DNA of 64,000 nt, from assembly GCA_016719855.1 (NCBI GenBank), contig JADJYH010000003.1:237501-301500 (forward strand), written 5' to 3'. Shown here piece after piece: positions 10,658 to 19,049 of the stretch. A model generated the notes under the pieces. It saw nothing but the letters and a program-made list of their open reading frames with translations. It made no database searches and was not told the DNA's origin. Each line of letters begins with the position of its first letter. The first letter of the stretch is position 1. Source of the stretch: Saprospiraceae bacterium (GTDB taxonomy: Bacteria; Bacteroidota; Bacteroidia; Chitinophagales; Saprospiraceae). A program made the translations under genes and the position numbers.

Positions 10658-11602
10658 TTACCCCAGTTTCTCAATAATTTGCTCCGCTAACTCCATCCCA
10701 ATCGCTGACTGCGCCTCCTTCGTGGAGCCACCTACGTGTGGGGAGACGGAAATGCGGGCATGTTCCAAAATTTCTCTGCGAGGAGTGGGTTCACCGACGA
10801 ACACATCGAGGCCAGCGCCGCCGACCTTGCCGCTGGCGAGGGCTGCGAGCAGCGCATCTTCGTCAATCGTGCCGCCGCGGGCGGTGTTGATGATGATGAC
10901 GCCGTCCTTCATTTTTGCAAATTCCTCGGTACCGATAAGTGCCGTTTTGCCGCCAGGCACGTGCATCGTGATGACGTCCGATTTGCGCAGCACCTCCTCC
11001 CAAGACGAAGTTTCGATGTGTACGTTGATGCTCAAATCGGGGCTGTTGAACACCTTGATTTCAATGTTGGCCTCCTTGACGATGAGGTCGGTGGCGAGGA
11101 TGTTCATGCCGAGGCCAATGCCCATGCGGGCTACCTCCTGTCCGATGCGACCAAAACCGATGACGCCCAAGGTGCGGCCACGAAGTTGAATGCCTTCGGA
11201 GCAGCGTTTTTTCAATTTGTCAAAATCTCCCGTTACCATCTCGCGGTTGGCCTGGTTGATGAGGCGGGCGAGGTTGAAGGCGTGCGTGAACACCAACTCG
11301 GCCACCGCACGGGAGCTTGCCTTGGGGGTGTTACAGACGTGGATGCCTTTGCTGCGTGCGTAATCATGGTCCACGTTGTCGAGACCGACGCCGCCACGGG
11401 CGATGATTTTCAGGTTTGGGCAGGCGTCAATCAGGTCTTGGCGCACCTTGGTGGCACTTCGCACGATGATTGCGTCGTAGCCGGGCAGCACTTCGGCCAG
11501 TTTTTCCTGCGGAACTTTGTTGGTGTCAACTTCAAAACCGGCTTCTTCGAGCAGCAGTTTGCCATCTGGATGGATGCCGTCGTTGGCGAGAATTTTTATC
11601 AT
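10658..11602 (-). CDS. serA: D-3-phosphoglycerate dehydrogenase-like 2-hydroxyacid dehydrogenase
   Basis: 314 residues, the short form without a C-terminal ACT domain. The NAD-binding motif is GVIGFGRIGQEVARMG (about 145-160). Catalytic residues are visible as Arg in NTARGG, Glu in DVFVGEP and His in SPHVGGST. N-terminal RGGVGLDNVD is typical of SerA-like enzymes, which oxidise 3-phosphoglycerate for serine synthesis using NAD. Other 2-hydroxyacid substrates are possible. No serC is adjacent, so the symbol is a family-based assignment. Confidence 0.88.
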   Translation of the reverse strand: MIKILANDGIHPDGKLLLEEAGFEVDTNKVPQEKLAEVLPGYDAIIVRSATKVRQDLIDACPNLKIIARGGVGLDNVDHDYARSKGIHVCNTPKASSRAVAELVFTHAFNLARLINQANREMVTGDFDKLKKRCSEGIQLRGRTLGVIGFGRIGQEVARMGIGLGMNILATDLIVKEANIEIKVFNSPDLSINVHIETSSWEEVLRKSDVITMHVPGGKTALIGTEEFAKMKDGVIIINTARGGTIDEDALLAALASGKVGGAGLDVFVGEPTPRREILEHARISVSPHVGGSTKEAQSAIGMELAEQIIEKLG

Positions 11603-11831
11603 TTTTTAAAGAATTTAGCGATGTGTATGGTTGCTCAGGTATCAAATGCGACGCAAAGAAAGACAATTTTCTATCAATAAAAACTGACGAAAAGCACCTT
11701 GCGACACGGCTCGACGGAATTTGAACATTTCAGGTTTTTGGGGTTTCAAAACGAATGAAAACCCGCTGCTCTCCTCAAAGTTTTTAATTTTGGCACTGGC
11801 AAGCTTCGCCGTTTTTTATGACAAAAATTTG

Positions 11832-13487
11832 ATGATGAAAAAAAATCAACCGCTATTCTTTCTTGCCCTCATGGCTTGTTTGTTTTTGGGGAAAAATGTG
11901 GATGCGCAGACCCAGCGGCAGGTAATTCCTTTTTCTTCCCAGCAATTCCATCAGGTAGCCAATCGTGAAAACAGGTTCGCTGCCAGTGGACTCGGCGTAC
12001 CATTTCAGCAAAAAAAGGGTCCATTCATAGCCGTATCTATAGTTTGGTTTGCCGAGGGTTGGGTGGAAGGTAGGGACATGCTGTCCATCTACTTCGAGCA
12101 AAATGGGATTGCAATAAAACGGTTTGACATCCAACCGGATGGTCATGCCGAACAAGCTCCTGGCAAGTTCGTGAGCGAACTGATGTTTTTGGAGCAAGAC
12201 GCCCAACTTTTCAATATCCACGTGATTGGCCAAACACGCCCCGACAGCCTCGCCGTCCATTTCTTCGACCCCGGCCCCACCCAAAAAACTGAAACCCCCA
12301 ATATCCCAATATCCCAATATCCCAATATCCCAATATCTGACCGATATGTCTGCACCTGTCCCCAGCCCGCCTTTGAGGGCCGCCTCGATTGGTGCCCGGA
12401 CGGCACATGCCCCACCGACCCCACGCCGGAGTTCGTGCCGAACCCCACCCATGTCATCGTCCATCACACGGCGGGCACAAACATCGCTACCGATTGGGCG
12501 GCCGTCGTGCGCTCCATTTGGGACTTCCATGTAAACGCCAACGGTTGGGACGACATCGGCTACAACTGGCTCGTTGACCCAAACGGCGTGCTGTACGAAG
12601 GCAGGGGAGACGGCAAGCTCGGCGCACATTTTTGTGCCCAAAACGGCAACACGACTGGCATTTGCGTGATGGGCGATTTCACGAGCATACAACCACAGGC
12701 CGCTGCGCTAAACACCCTAGCCGAGTTCCTAGCCTGGGAAACCTGCGACGAAAGCATTGATGCGCTCGGCACTTCGTTCCATTCTGGCTCCGGCCTCACG
12801 CTGATGAACATCTCTGGCCACCGTGATGGCTGCAACACCTCCTGCCCCGGTGATATGTTTTACCCCTTGTTGCCCAGTGTGCGGCAGGCCACGCAGGATA
12901 AAATTGACACGGGCTGCGATTCGGAGGTGCTGGCCGCACCGACCATCCTTGCTGTCAATTTTGTCAGCTTCAACAAGGTCAGCCTTTCCTGGCAGGACAA
13001 CGCCGTGAACGAAACCGCCTACGTGCTGGAGCGCTCCGATTTCACGGATGACAACTTTTTGCAAATCGTGCAACTACCTGCCAACGCCACTGCCTTCTCC
13101 GACAACGGGGTTGCTGCCGGCAACACCTATTTTTACCGGGTGCGGGCCAAGCAGGGCAGCTTTTTCTCCGACTACAGCAATGTGGCCATTGTGGTCACAG
13201 GTGCCACCGCTGCCGAGACGCAACTGCTGCATGGTGGCAAAGTGCTACTAGCGCCCAACCCGACCAGCGGTACGGTGGCGTTAAATATTGATAATCAATG
13301 GATTGGAAGTACCGAGATTTCGATTTTCGATGCAATGGGCAGGCAAGTTGTTGCCCCAATTTCCGAAGGAAAAATGAGTGGGCAAGCTCGTTTTCAACTA
13401 GATTTGAGCAGCTTGCCGAGCGGTATTTTTTGGGTGAAAATGGTGCAGGGTGCGGATATGGGGTGGTTTAGGGTGGTGAAAAATTAG
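11832..13487 (+). CDS. Secreted PGRP-type N-acetylmuramoyl-L-alanine amidase with T9SS tail
   Basis: Start chosen at the MMKK signal peptide (11832), not the upstream in-frame ATG at 11721. An N-terminal beta domain and a linker (containing an 8-bp DNA array, see 12297-12336) lead to a PGRP/amidase_2 domain with zinc ligands in VIVHHTAG, the GHRDG His and the NTSCPGD Cys. It should cut the amide between MurNAc and the stem peptide. A fibronectin III-like domain (NFVSFNKVSLSWQDN) and a T9SS type A sorting domain (LLAPNPTSGTVALN to WFRVVKN) follow, so the protein is exported and probably surface-attached. Confidence 0.92.
   Translation: MMKKNQPLFFLALMACLFLGKNVDAQTQRQVIPFSSQQFHQVANRENRFAASGLGVPFQQKKGPFIAVSIVWFAEGWVEGRDMLSIYFEQNGIAIKRFDIQPDGHAEQAPGKFVSELMFLEQDAQLFNIHVIGQTRPDSLAVHFFDPGPTQKTETPNIPISQYPNIPISDRYVCTCPQPAFEGRLDWCPDGTCPTDPTPEFVPNPTHVIVHHTAGTNIATDWAAVVRSIWDFHVNANGWDDIGYNWLVDPNGVLYEGRGDGKLGAHFCAQNGNTTGICVMGDFTSIQPQAAALNTLAEFLAWETCDESIDALGTSFHSGSGLTLMNISGHRDGCNTSCPGDMFYPLLPSVRQATQDKIDTGCDSEVLAAPTILAVNFVSFNKVSLSWQDNAVNETAYVLERSDFTDDNFLQIVQLPANATAFSDNGVAAGNTYFYRVRAKQGSFFSDYSNVAIVVTGATAAETQLLHGGKVLLAPNPTSGTVALNIDNQWIGSTEISIFDAMGRQVVAPISEGKMSGQARFQLDLSSLPSGIFWVKMVQGADMGWFRVVKN
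12297..12336 (+). repeat. Five perfect CCCAATAT units inside the amidase CDS
   Basis: Five exact copies of the 8-bp unit CCCAATAT. Since 8 is not a multiple of 3, three units restore the frame and the protein shows an 8-residue period (PNIPISQY). No frame of the unit has a stop. The same unit appears at 45482-45520 and 58878-58902 outside genes. Confidence 0.95.
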
Positions 13488-13536
13488 ACGAAAATCCAAC
13501 GTTGGAAGGGTTCAAAACCCTTCCAACGTTTTGCCG

Positions 13537-14781
13537 CTACTCAATCTCCATCTCAAGCCACTTCTCCAGCGTCTCCACCAATTTTTGCCTTTCCGCCTTC
13601 GTCATGTTCTTGATTCTCGCCCTACCATGGTCGGTTTTTGGCATAAAAAACCAGACAGAATTGGTTTTGCCGGAGGGCCTCACTGCCGTTGCCGACCAAG
13701 TGTCGGAGTCCCCGTTGATGTAGATGAAATTGTTGCCCCAATCGTCGAGCCATTTGGCCACTTTTTTCGGCAGCTCGCCGTCAAAACTGGTGGGCTGCTT
13801 GCCCGGCATGAAAACGGCGCTTGGGTTTGCGGTTGTCGGCAATGCCTTCAGCAGGCCCTTGAAATCTCCAGTTCTGTAGCCGTAGTAGCCCATCTCGTCG
13901 CCCGCTTGGTAGTAGTGGGAGGAGTAGCCAGCGATTTGTTCGTCAGCGAAAAAATCGAGGCCGGACACACTCAGGAAATGGATCAACGTACTGTCGAGGG
14001 GCACTTTGTCATCGGGGATTTTGGAGCAGTCGTGGCCCATTTGCCAAAATGAAAACTGGTACTCCAGCACGGCGTACTCGAACGCCTGCTCGAAGTTCAG
14101 GTAATTGAACTTCAGCTTGGCGCCCTTGGCGAACCACTGCAATTTGGTCAGCGCCTCCTGTCGGTTTTTGAGCAACCGCATCTGCACTGCTTTGATTTTG
14201 GCTCTGCACTCGGCTGTACCCACGGTGTCGAGGAAGGAGTAAATGCGCTGTTCCTCCAACGCCTGGTTCAGCGGGGCCACGTATGGCACGGCCACATCCA
14301 CATCGGCAGGGTAAAAATAGCGGTAGTAAATCGTGGTCTGCCCGCCCTTGCTGATGCCCGTGCTGACCCATTTTCCCTTGTAGATTTCACGGAAAATTTC
14401 GTTGATATGGTGTAGGTCGGCGGTGGCTTGTTCGAGGTTAAGGTATTGATAATCAGGCTTTTCGGGCGTACTCTTGTCAAAGTAGCGGTGTTCCACATCG
14501 AGTTGGTTGGCGTTGAGCAGCCGGGTAAGTTCGTACACCCTGTTGGTTGGGCGCTCGTAGCCCTCCGTGCAGATGACAGTCGGTCGGTCGAAGCCTTTGT
14601 GCGTCAGGAAAACCCGCTGGTAGAAGTAGCCTTTTTCAGGATGCTTGTGGTCAATCGGTTGCCGAACCTTCAACTCGTAGGCCGCTTCAAAGCCTTCGGG
14701 TGTATCAATTTTTTTGAAAATGACGTCCGGAAGGTTGAAAAGTGAGGTTTCGATATTGTCACCGGCAGGTTGCGCAGACAT
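13537..14781 (-). CDS. PS-10 family serine peptidase (S37, prolyl aminopeptidase type)
   Basis: 414 residues. GISKGGQTT (Ser144 nucleophile) sits after a typical N-terminal half (QPIDHKHPEKGYFYQRVFL, PTVICTEGYE), matching the S37 tripeptidyl aminopeptidase family. The Asp and His partners are likely in NGDSDTW and KTDHGRARI near the C-terminus. The ATG encodes MSAQPAG, the end of a typical Bacteroidota signal peptide. In-frame upstream codons read FFFFCFAK but have no start before a TAA, so a base may be missing or the export signal lost. Confidence 0.85.
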   Translation of the reverse strand: MSAQPAGDNIETSLFNLPDVIFKKIDTPEGFEAAYELKVRQPIDHKHPEKGYFYQRVFLTHKGFDRPTVICTEGYERPTNRVYELTRLLNANQLDVEHRYFDKSTPEKPDYQYLNLEQATADLHHINEIFREIYKGKWVSTGISKGGQTTIYYRYFYPADVDVAVPYVAPLNQALEEQRIYSFLDTVGTAECRAKIKAVQMRLLKNRQEALTKLQWFAKGAKLKFNYLNFEQAFEYAVLEYQFSFWQMGHDCSKIPDDKVPLDSTLIHFLSVSGLDFFADEQIAGYSSHYYQAGDEMGYYGYRTGDFKGLLKALPTTANPSAVFMPGKQPTSFDGELPKKVAKWLDDWGNNFIYINGDSDTWSATAVRPSGKTNSVWFFMPKTDHGRARIKNMTKAERQKLVETLEKWLEMEIE

Positions 14782-14927
14782 TTTTGCGAAGCAAAAGAAG
14801 AAAAATTGTGATTAATGTTCTTTATCAATGAATTGTGTTTTCAAATCGAAGCCGGATTGGAATGCTGAGGGGATTGTTGAGCGTTACACTTCGGCTGATC
14901 TCCTTTTGTGTCGGGCTTTCCAATCCT

Positions 14928-16154
14928 TCACTTTCCCGCCACCCTCTCCACCTCCCGCCAAACTCGGAACAGGTTTTTGTAGCAAATTTTTTCGATGTCG
15001 GCTTCAGAGTAGCCCCGTTTCAACAAGACGTAAATCAAGTTTGGGTAGGCCGCCACGTCTTTCAATCCAGTTGGCAACGAATCGCCGACGCCGTCGTAGT
15101 CGGAGCCAAGGCCCACGTGGTCAATGCCGGCGAGCTTCACGGCATGGTCAATATGGTTGGCCACCATCTCCACGTCGGCGTAGAGCGAGTCCCGGTTTTC
15201 TTCTGTAAAGGCTTTGAAAATGGGCTTGGCGGCCTCGTCTTCCTCTTTCAGACCATTGGCTTCGAGCATGGCGATTAGCTTGGTTCGCATGGCTTCCCGG
15301 CTTTTGACCACCCGGCTGTCGAGGAAGGTGGAGCCGAAGTTTATCATGATGACCCCGCCGTTTTTGCCGAGTGTCTGAATCATGTCGTCGCTCATATTCC
15401 GTTGAAAATCAGGCGTGTACGTCCGGCACGACGAGTGTGAAGCAATGACTGGCGCCTTGGTGATGCCGATAGCCTGGTAAAAAGCGGCGTCGGACACGTG
15501 CGAAATGTCCACCATGATGCCGAGGCGGTTCATCTCCAAAACCACTTCCCGCCCGAAGGGGCTGAGGCCGTTGTTGATGCGGGTGGTGTCGTAACTGGAG
15601 TCGCAGATGAGGTTGTCCTTGCCGTGGGTGAGCGTGATGTAGCGGATGCCCCGCTTGTAGAAGTAGGCGAGGTCGGCAATTTTGGTGATAGGTGCGCCGT
15701 TTTCCATGCCCATCGGCAAGGAGATTTTGCCTGCGGCAAAATTGCGCTCGATGTCGTCGGGGGAGTTGGCCGGGGCGAATTTGTCGGGGTGCATTTTTGA
15801 AATATCAGCCACCATATTTATTAGGGTATCAGCAAAACTGGCCCCGCCGTCGGCTCGTTTTTGGTGGCCGGAGGGGATGTAAATGGACATGAACGGGGCA
15901 TCGAGGCCGCCTTTTTTTGCCCGGACATAATCAAAATCGCCCTCATCGGTTTCGATGGGCATGGCGATGAACTCTTTCGTGAGCCGGAAGTTTTTTACCG
16001 AAAGCCTCGACGGCAAGTCCACGTGGCCGTCAACGATGATGAAGCGGTGGGCAAGCTCGTCGGCTTGTTTGCGGAGCGCCTCGTCCGAGGCAGCTGATTG
16101 CGCTAACATGCTGATAGATAGGGAGATGTGGAGGAAGGTGAGAATAAATTTCAT
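14928..16154 (-). CDS. Membrane dipeptidase family protein (peptidase M19)
   Basis: 408 residues with a signal peptide (MKFILTFLHISLSISMLAQ). The HVD at 44-46 in IVDGHVDLP gives the first metal ligands. SHVSDAAFY, ASHSSCR and GSDYDGVGD are the other active-site blocks of the renal dipeptidase family. M19 enzymes hydrolyse dipeptides, some with D-residues, with two zinc ions. The gene lies 146 bp upstream of the S37 peptidase on the same strand; the pair could complete stepwise degradation of peptides in the periplasm. The divergent OmpA/PKD gene starts 168 bp away. Confidence 0.92.
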   Translation of the reverse strand: MKFILTFLHISLSISMLAQSAASDEALRKQADELAHRFIIVDGHVDLPSRLSVKNFRLTKEFIAMPIETDEGDFDYVRAKKGGLDAPFMSIYIPSGHQKRADGGASFADTLINMVADISKMHPDKFAPANSPDDIERNFAAGKISLPMGMENGAPITKIADLAYFYKRGIRYITLTHGKDNLICDSSYDTTRINNGLSPFGREVVLEMNRLGIMVDISHVSDAAFYQAIGITKAPVIASHSSCRTYTPDFQRNMSDDMIQTLGKNGGVIMINFGSTFLDSRVVKSREAMRTKLIAMLEANGLKEEDEAAKPIFKAFTEENRDSLYADVEMVANHIDHAVKLAGIDHVGLGSDYDGVGDSLPTGLKDVAAYPNLIYVLLKRGYSEADIEKICYKNLFRVWREVERVAGK

Positions 16155-16231
16155 TGAAAAATTGTTTGCTGGCGGGAAAGTTAGTCAGTTTGGTCGAAAT
16201 CCAAACCGAGATATTAACACTGCCTTAGATT

Positions 16232-16259
16232 TTTGCGAAGGCAAATCATCCTATTTTTG
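16232..16259 (+). promoter_or_regulatory. Candidate promoter for the OmpA/PKD gene
   Basis: TTTG at 16232-16235, a 16-bp spacer and TATTTTTG at 16252-16259 fit the Bacteroidota housekeeping consensus (TTTG / TAnnTTTG). It is 62 bp upstream of the ATG at 16322. Confidence 0.5.
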
Positions 16260-16321
16260 CCGGGATTGCCAAGTGATGCGGCTTTCAGACTTTTGACTTT
16301 GTACTTTGTCTTTACGAAAGC

Positions 16322-18211
16322 ATGAACTTCAAATTGCCCTTCATTTTCACCTTGTTTATCGTTTGCTCCGCAATGGGCCGACTGCTCGCTGCGCCTGCCA
16401 ACGACCACTGCTCAAAGGCAATGTGGTTGAAGGACGTGACAAATTTTTGCAGCTCGCCCCGTCAGTTTACCAATTACGAAGCCACGCCCGGCGGCCCCGA
16501 CCCCGCCAATTGTTTTCCACCCTACATCAATGATACGGACAACGATGTCTGGTTCAAGTTCACCGCTGTGGCCACCGTTGTGAACATCAGCGTGATTGGT
16601 GCCATCGAGAACAACCCCGGCGGTACGCTGCAAGACCCCCAGTTTGCGCTTTATCGGGGCGCTTGCAAGGCGCTTTTCGAGGTCGGCTGCATCTCCGATG
16701 GGCAGGGTTACAACATCGTGGAGACTTTTATCGGCAATTTGGCGGTCGGTGAAACCTACTTCCTGCGGGTGGATGGTCGGAACAGAAAAACTGGCTCTTT
16801 TCAGCTTTGCATCAACAATTTCAACCCCGTGCCTTCTCCCTCGTCCGATTGCTCGTCGGCGGTGGTGCTTTGCGACAAGTCCAGTTTCACGGTACCGAGC
16901 ATGAACAACGCTGGGCGAAATACCTCCGAATTACCGAAGGGTATCTGTGTGCCGGAGGAGTCGCAGTCGGCGTGGTACAAATGGACTTGCGAGGAATCGG
17001 GCCTGCTCAATTTCACCCTCAAGCCCATCAATCCCAGCGACGACCTTGACTTTGTGCTTTTTTTGTTGCCAAATGGTGTGAGCGACTGCTCGATGAAAAT
17101 CCCCGTGCGGTGCATGGCGGCTGGTGAAAACCTCGGCGCTCCGTACTCCACTTGGAAGCGTTGCTCAGGGGCAACCGGTCTTGCTAGCAGTTCCACGGAC
17201 ATTGTCGAAGACCAGGGCTGTGATGAAAACAACGATAATTTCATCACGCCACTGCGCATGGAGGCTGGCAAAAGCTACGCCCTGATGGTGAACAACTACC
17301 AAAACACTGGTAATGGGTTTTCGGTGGAATTTGGTGGGAATGGTACGTTCGTGGGGCCTGTGGCACATTTCACCGTGAGCAAACTCAAGATTGCAAAGGG
17401 CGAGAAACTGACCATCAAGAACGCCAGCACATTTGCGGGAGGCATCAAAAATTGGGAGTGGAACTTTGGCGTGGGCGCCAGCCCCCAAAAGGCGAAAGGC
17501 GCTGGGCCGCACACTGTATCCTATGCTTCGGGGGGCAAGAAATCCATTTCGCTCAGCATAGAAACAGCCAACGGCTGCAAGGTAACGAAGGTGCGGGACG
17601 TGCAAGTGATGGAAAACCCGCCGCCATCGCCACCTTTGCCAAAACCTGAAAAACCGAAGCAAGCACCCAAAAAGGAACCGGAAACTCCGCCCGTTCCGCC
17701 CGTCGAGCCGCTGGTTACGGAGAGCACCGAAGATTCCAGTGCGGAAGCGTCTGAGTCGCCTACTTTGCTAGCCCAAACGCCTGCATCGGAACCTGAAGAA
17801 TCGGTGGAAGTCGAAGAGGCAAGCACTACGAGTGCCGACACCACGATGGTTGTTGTCACATACGATGTAAAGTACATTGCGACCATTTACTTCAAGGCGG
17901 ATTCATTTTCTTTGGAAGAAAAAGATTTCGAGACTTTGGAAAAAGTGGTGGAGATGATGAAAGAGAATCCCCAGCAAATTGCATTGGTGGAAGGCCATAC
18001 CAACAACATCCCCTCCGACGATTATTGTGAAAAACTGAGCAAAGCAAGGGCTGATGCCGCCATCAACTACCTGACCGGCAAAGGCATTGACAACCAGCGA
18101 CTTACACGGAAGGTTTTTGGTAAAAAGCTAGTCGTGACCAAAGACGTCAGCCACCAGCACCGCCGACTAAACCAGCGGGTGGAAGTGAAGCTACTGCTGA
18201 AGCAAGAATGA
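16322..18211 (+). CDS. Secreted PKD domain and OmpA-like peptidoglycan-binding protein
   Basis: 629 residues with a signal peptide (to about 24). Two related beta domains (about 25-170 and 180-345) rich in Cys resemble pre-peptidase C-terminal folds. A PKD domain follows (KNWEWNFGVG...). A Pro/Glu-rich linker (about 430-510) leads to a C-terminal OmpA domain (IYFKADSFSLEEKD, LVEGHTNN, LSKARADAAINYLTGKG, RRLNQRVEV) that should bind peptidoglycan. It probably links an outer-membrane or surface component to the wall. No beta-barrel is evident. Confidence 0.85.
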   Translation: MNFKLPFIFTLFIVCSAMGRLLAAPANDHCSKAMWLKDVTNFCSSPRQFTNYEATPGGPDPANCFPPYINDTDNDVWFKFTAVATVVNISVIGAIENNPGGTLQDPQFALYRGACKALFEVGCISDGQGYNIVETFIGNLAVGETYFLRVDGRNRKTGSFQLCINNFNPVPSPSSDCSSAVVLCDKSSFTVPSMNNAGRNTSELPKGICVPEESQSAWYKWTCEESGLLNFTLKPINPSDDLDFVLFLLPNGVSDCSMKIPVRCMAAGENLGAPYSTWKRCSGATGLASSSTDIVEDQGCDENNDNFITPLRMEAGKSYALMVNNYQNTGNGFSVEFGGNGTFVGPVAHFTVSKLKIAKGEKLTIKNASTFAGGIKNWEWNFGVGASPQKAKGAGPHTVSYASGGKKSISLSIETANGCKVTKVRDVQVMENPPPSPPLPKPEKPKQAPKKEPETPPVPPVEPLVTESTEDSSAEASESPTLLAQTPASEPEESVEVEEASTTSADTTMVVVTYDVKYIATIYFKADSFSLEEKDFETLEKVVEMMKENPQQIALVEGHTNNIPSDDYCEKLSKARADAAINYLTGKGIDNQRLTRKVFGKKLVVTKDVSHQHRRLNQRVEVKLLLKQE

Positions 18212-18215
18212 GGAT

Positions 18216-18349
18216 TTTCGATTTTTCGATTTTCGATTTAAGATTGAGACAGGAAGTTTTGACCAAAAATTACCTTTGGACGAAAATAACAAGGGTGTTT
18301 GGATTGAAGCAGCTACTACCTCATTCCTCAGCCCTCAATCCTCAATCGA
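18216..18349 (+). repeat. Two iterated arrays before the CPBP gene
   Basis: ATTTTCG/ATTTTTCG units lie at about 18213-18238, and CCTCATT / CCTCAGC / CCTCAAT / CCTCAAT at 18319-18347 end right before the ATG. The two arrays are only weakly complementary. Confidence 0.45.
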
Positions 18350-19039
18350 ATGTTGAACGCCATCCTTTCCATTTCTGCCGTCACGCTGGCCTATTGCATC
18401 TATTATTTTGCTTGGAACTCCGTTTCGCTCCGCAATTTTTTTGATAAAAAATGGGGGGAAGAACCCGCTAAAATCAACTGGATTTACTTCATCCGTTGGC
18501 AAGGCGTTTTCTTTTTTGGGTTGGTGCCGTTGGCGATTTGTTTAGTACAAGGTATTGATTTACAGTCGGTTGGCCTCGGTTTTAAGAACCCAGTACCTAC
18601 CCTGCTATGGACACTGGGACTCAGCGCTGTTGTCACTGTGCTGAACTACTTCGCTGCACGCTCCCCCGACAACCTCGCCATGTACCCGATGATACGCACC
18701 CGCCTGCCCTGGCCCCGCTACCTTCGAATCAACAGTGCCCTGACCTGGGCAGCCTACCTGTTGGCCTACGAGTTTGCTTTTCGGGGCTTCTTGTTTTTCA
18801 CCTGCTTGGAGGTAATGCCGCTAAATTTGGCCATTGCCGTGAACATCGCACTCTACGTTCTCGTGCATATCGCTAAGGGCTGGAAAGAGGCAGTAGGGGC
18901 TGTACCGCTCGGTATCGTTCTTTGCCTGCTCACCCATCAGACTGGTACTATCTGGATCGCCTTCCTCGTGCATGTGGCCATGGCCTGGGGGAATGAGTGG
19001 TGGTCGTATTATTGGACGAGAAAAAAAGTTGGGGTGTAA
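18350..19039 (+). CDS. CPBP family membrane protein (putative intramembrane protease)
   Basis: 229 residues with about six or seven TM helices. YEFAFRG resembles CPBP motif 1 (EExxxR) but keeps only the second Glu; HIAKGWKEA and LVHVAMAWGNE resemble motifs 2 and 3. Family members include CAAX prenyl proteases and bacteriocin-immunity proteins. With one motif Glu replaced by Tyr, catalysis is uncertain. Signal and context give no substrate. Confidence 0.65.
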   Translation: MLNAILSISAVTLAYCIYYFAWNSVSLRNFFDKKWGEEPAKINWIYFIRWQGVFFFGLVPLAICLVQGIDLQSVGLGFKNPVPTLLWTLGLSAVVTVLNYFAARSPDNLAMYPMIRTRLPWPRYLRINSALTWAAYLLAYEFAFRGFLFFTCLEVMPLNLAIAVNIALYVLVHIAKGWKEAVGAVPLGIVLCLLTHQTGTIWIAFLVHVAMAWGNEWWSYYWTRKKVGV

Positions 19040-19049
19040 GGATGGGGTT

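Noticed and set aside
10736..11680. Plus-strand ORF of 314 codons opposite serA
   Set aside because: Antisense shadow of a clear dehydrogenase; low-complexity protein without motifs.
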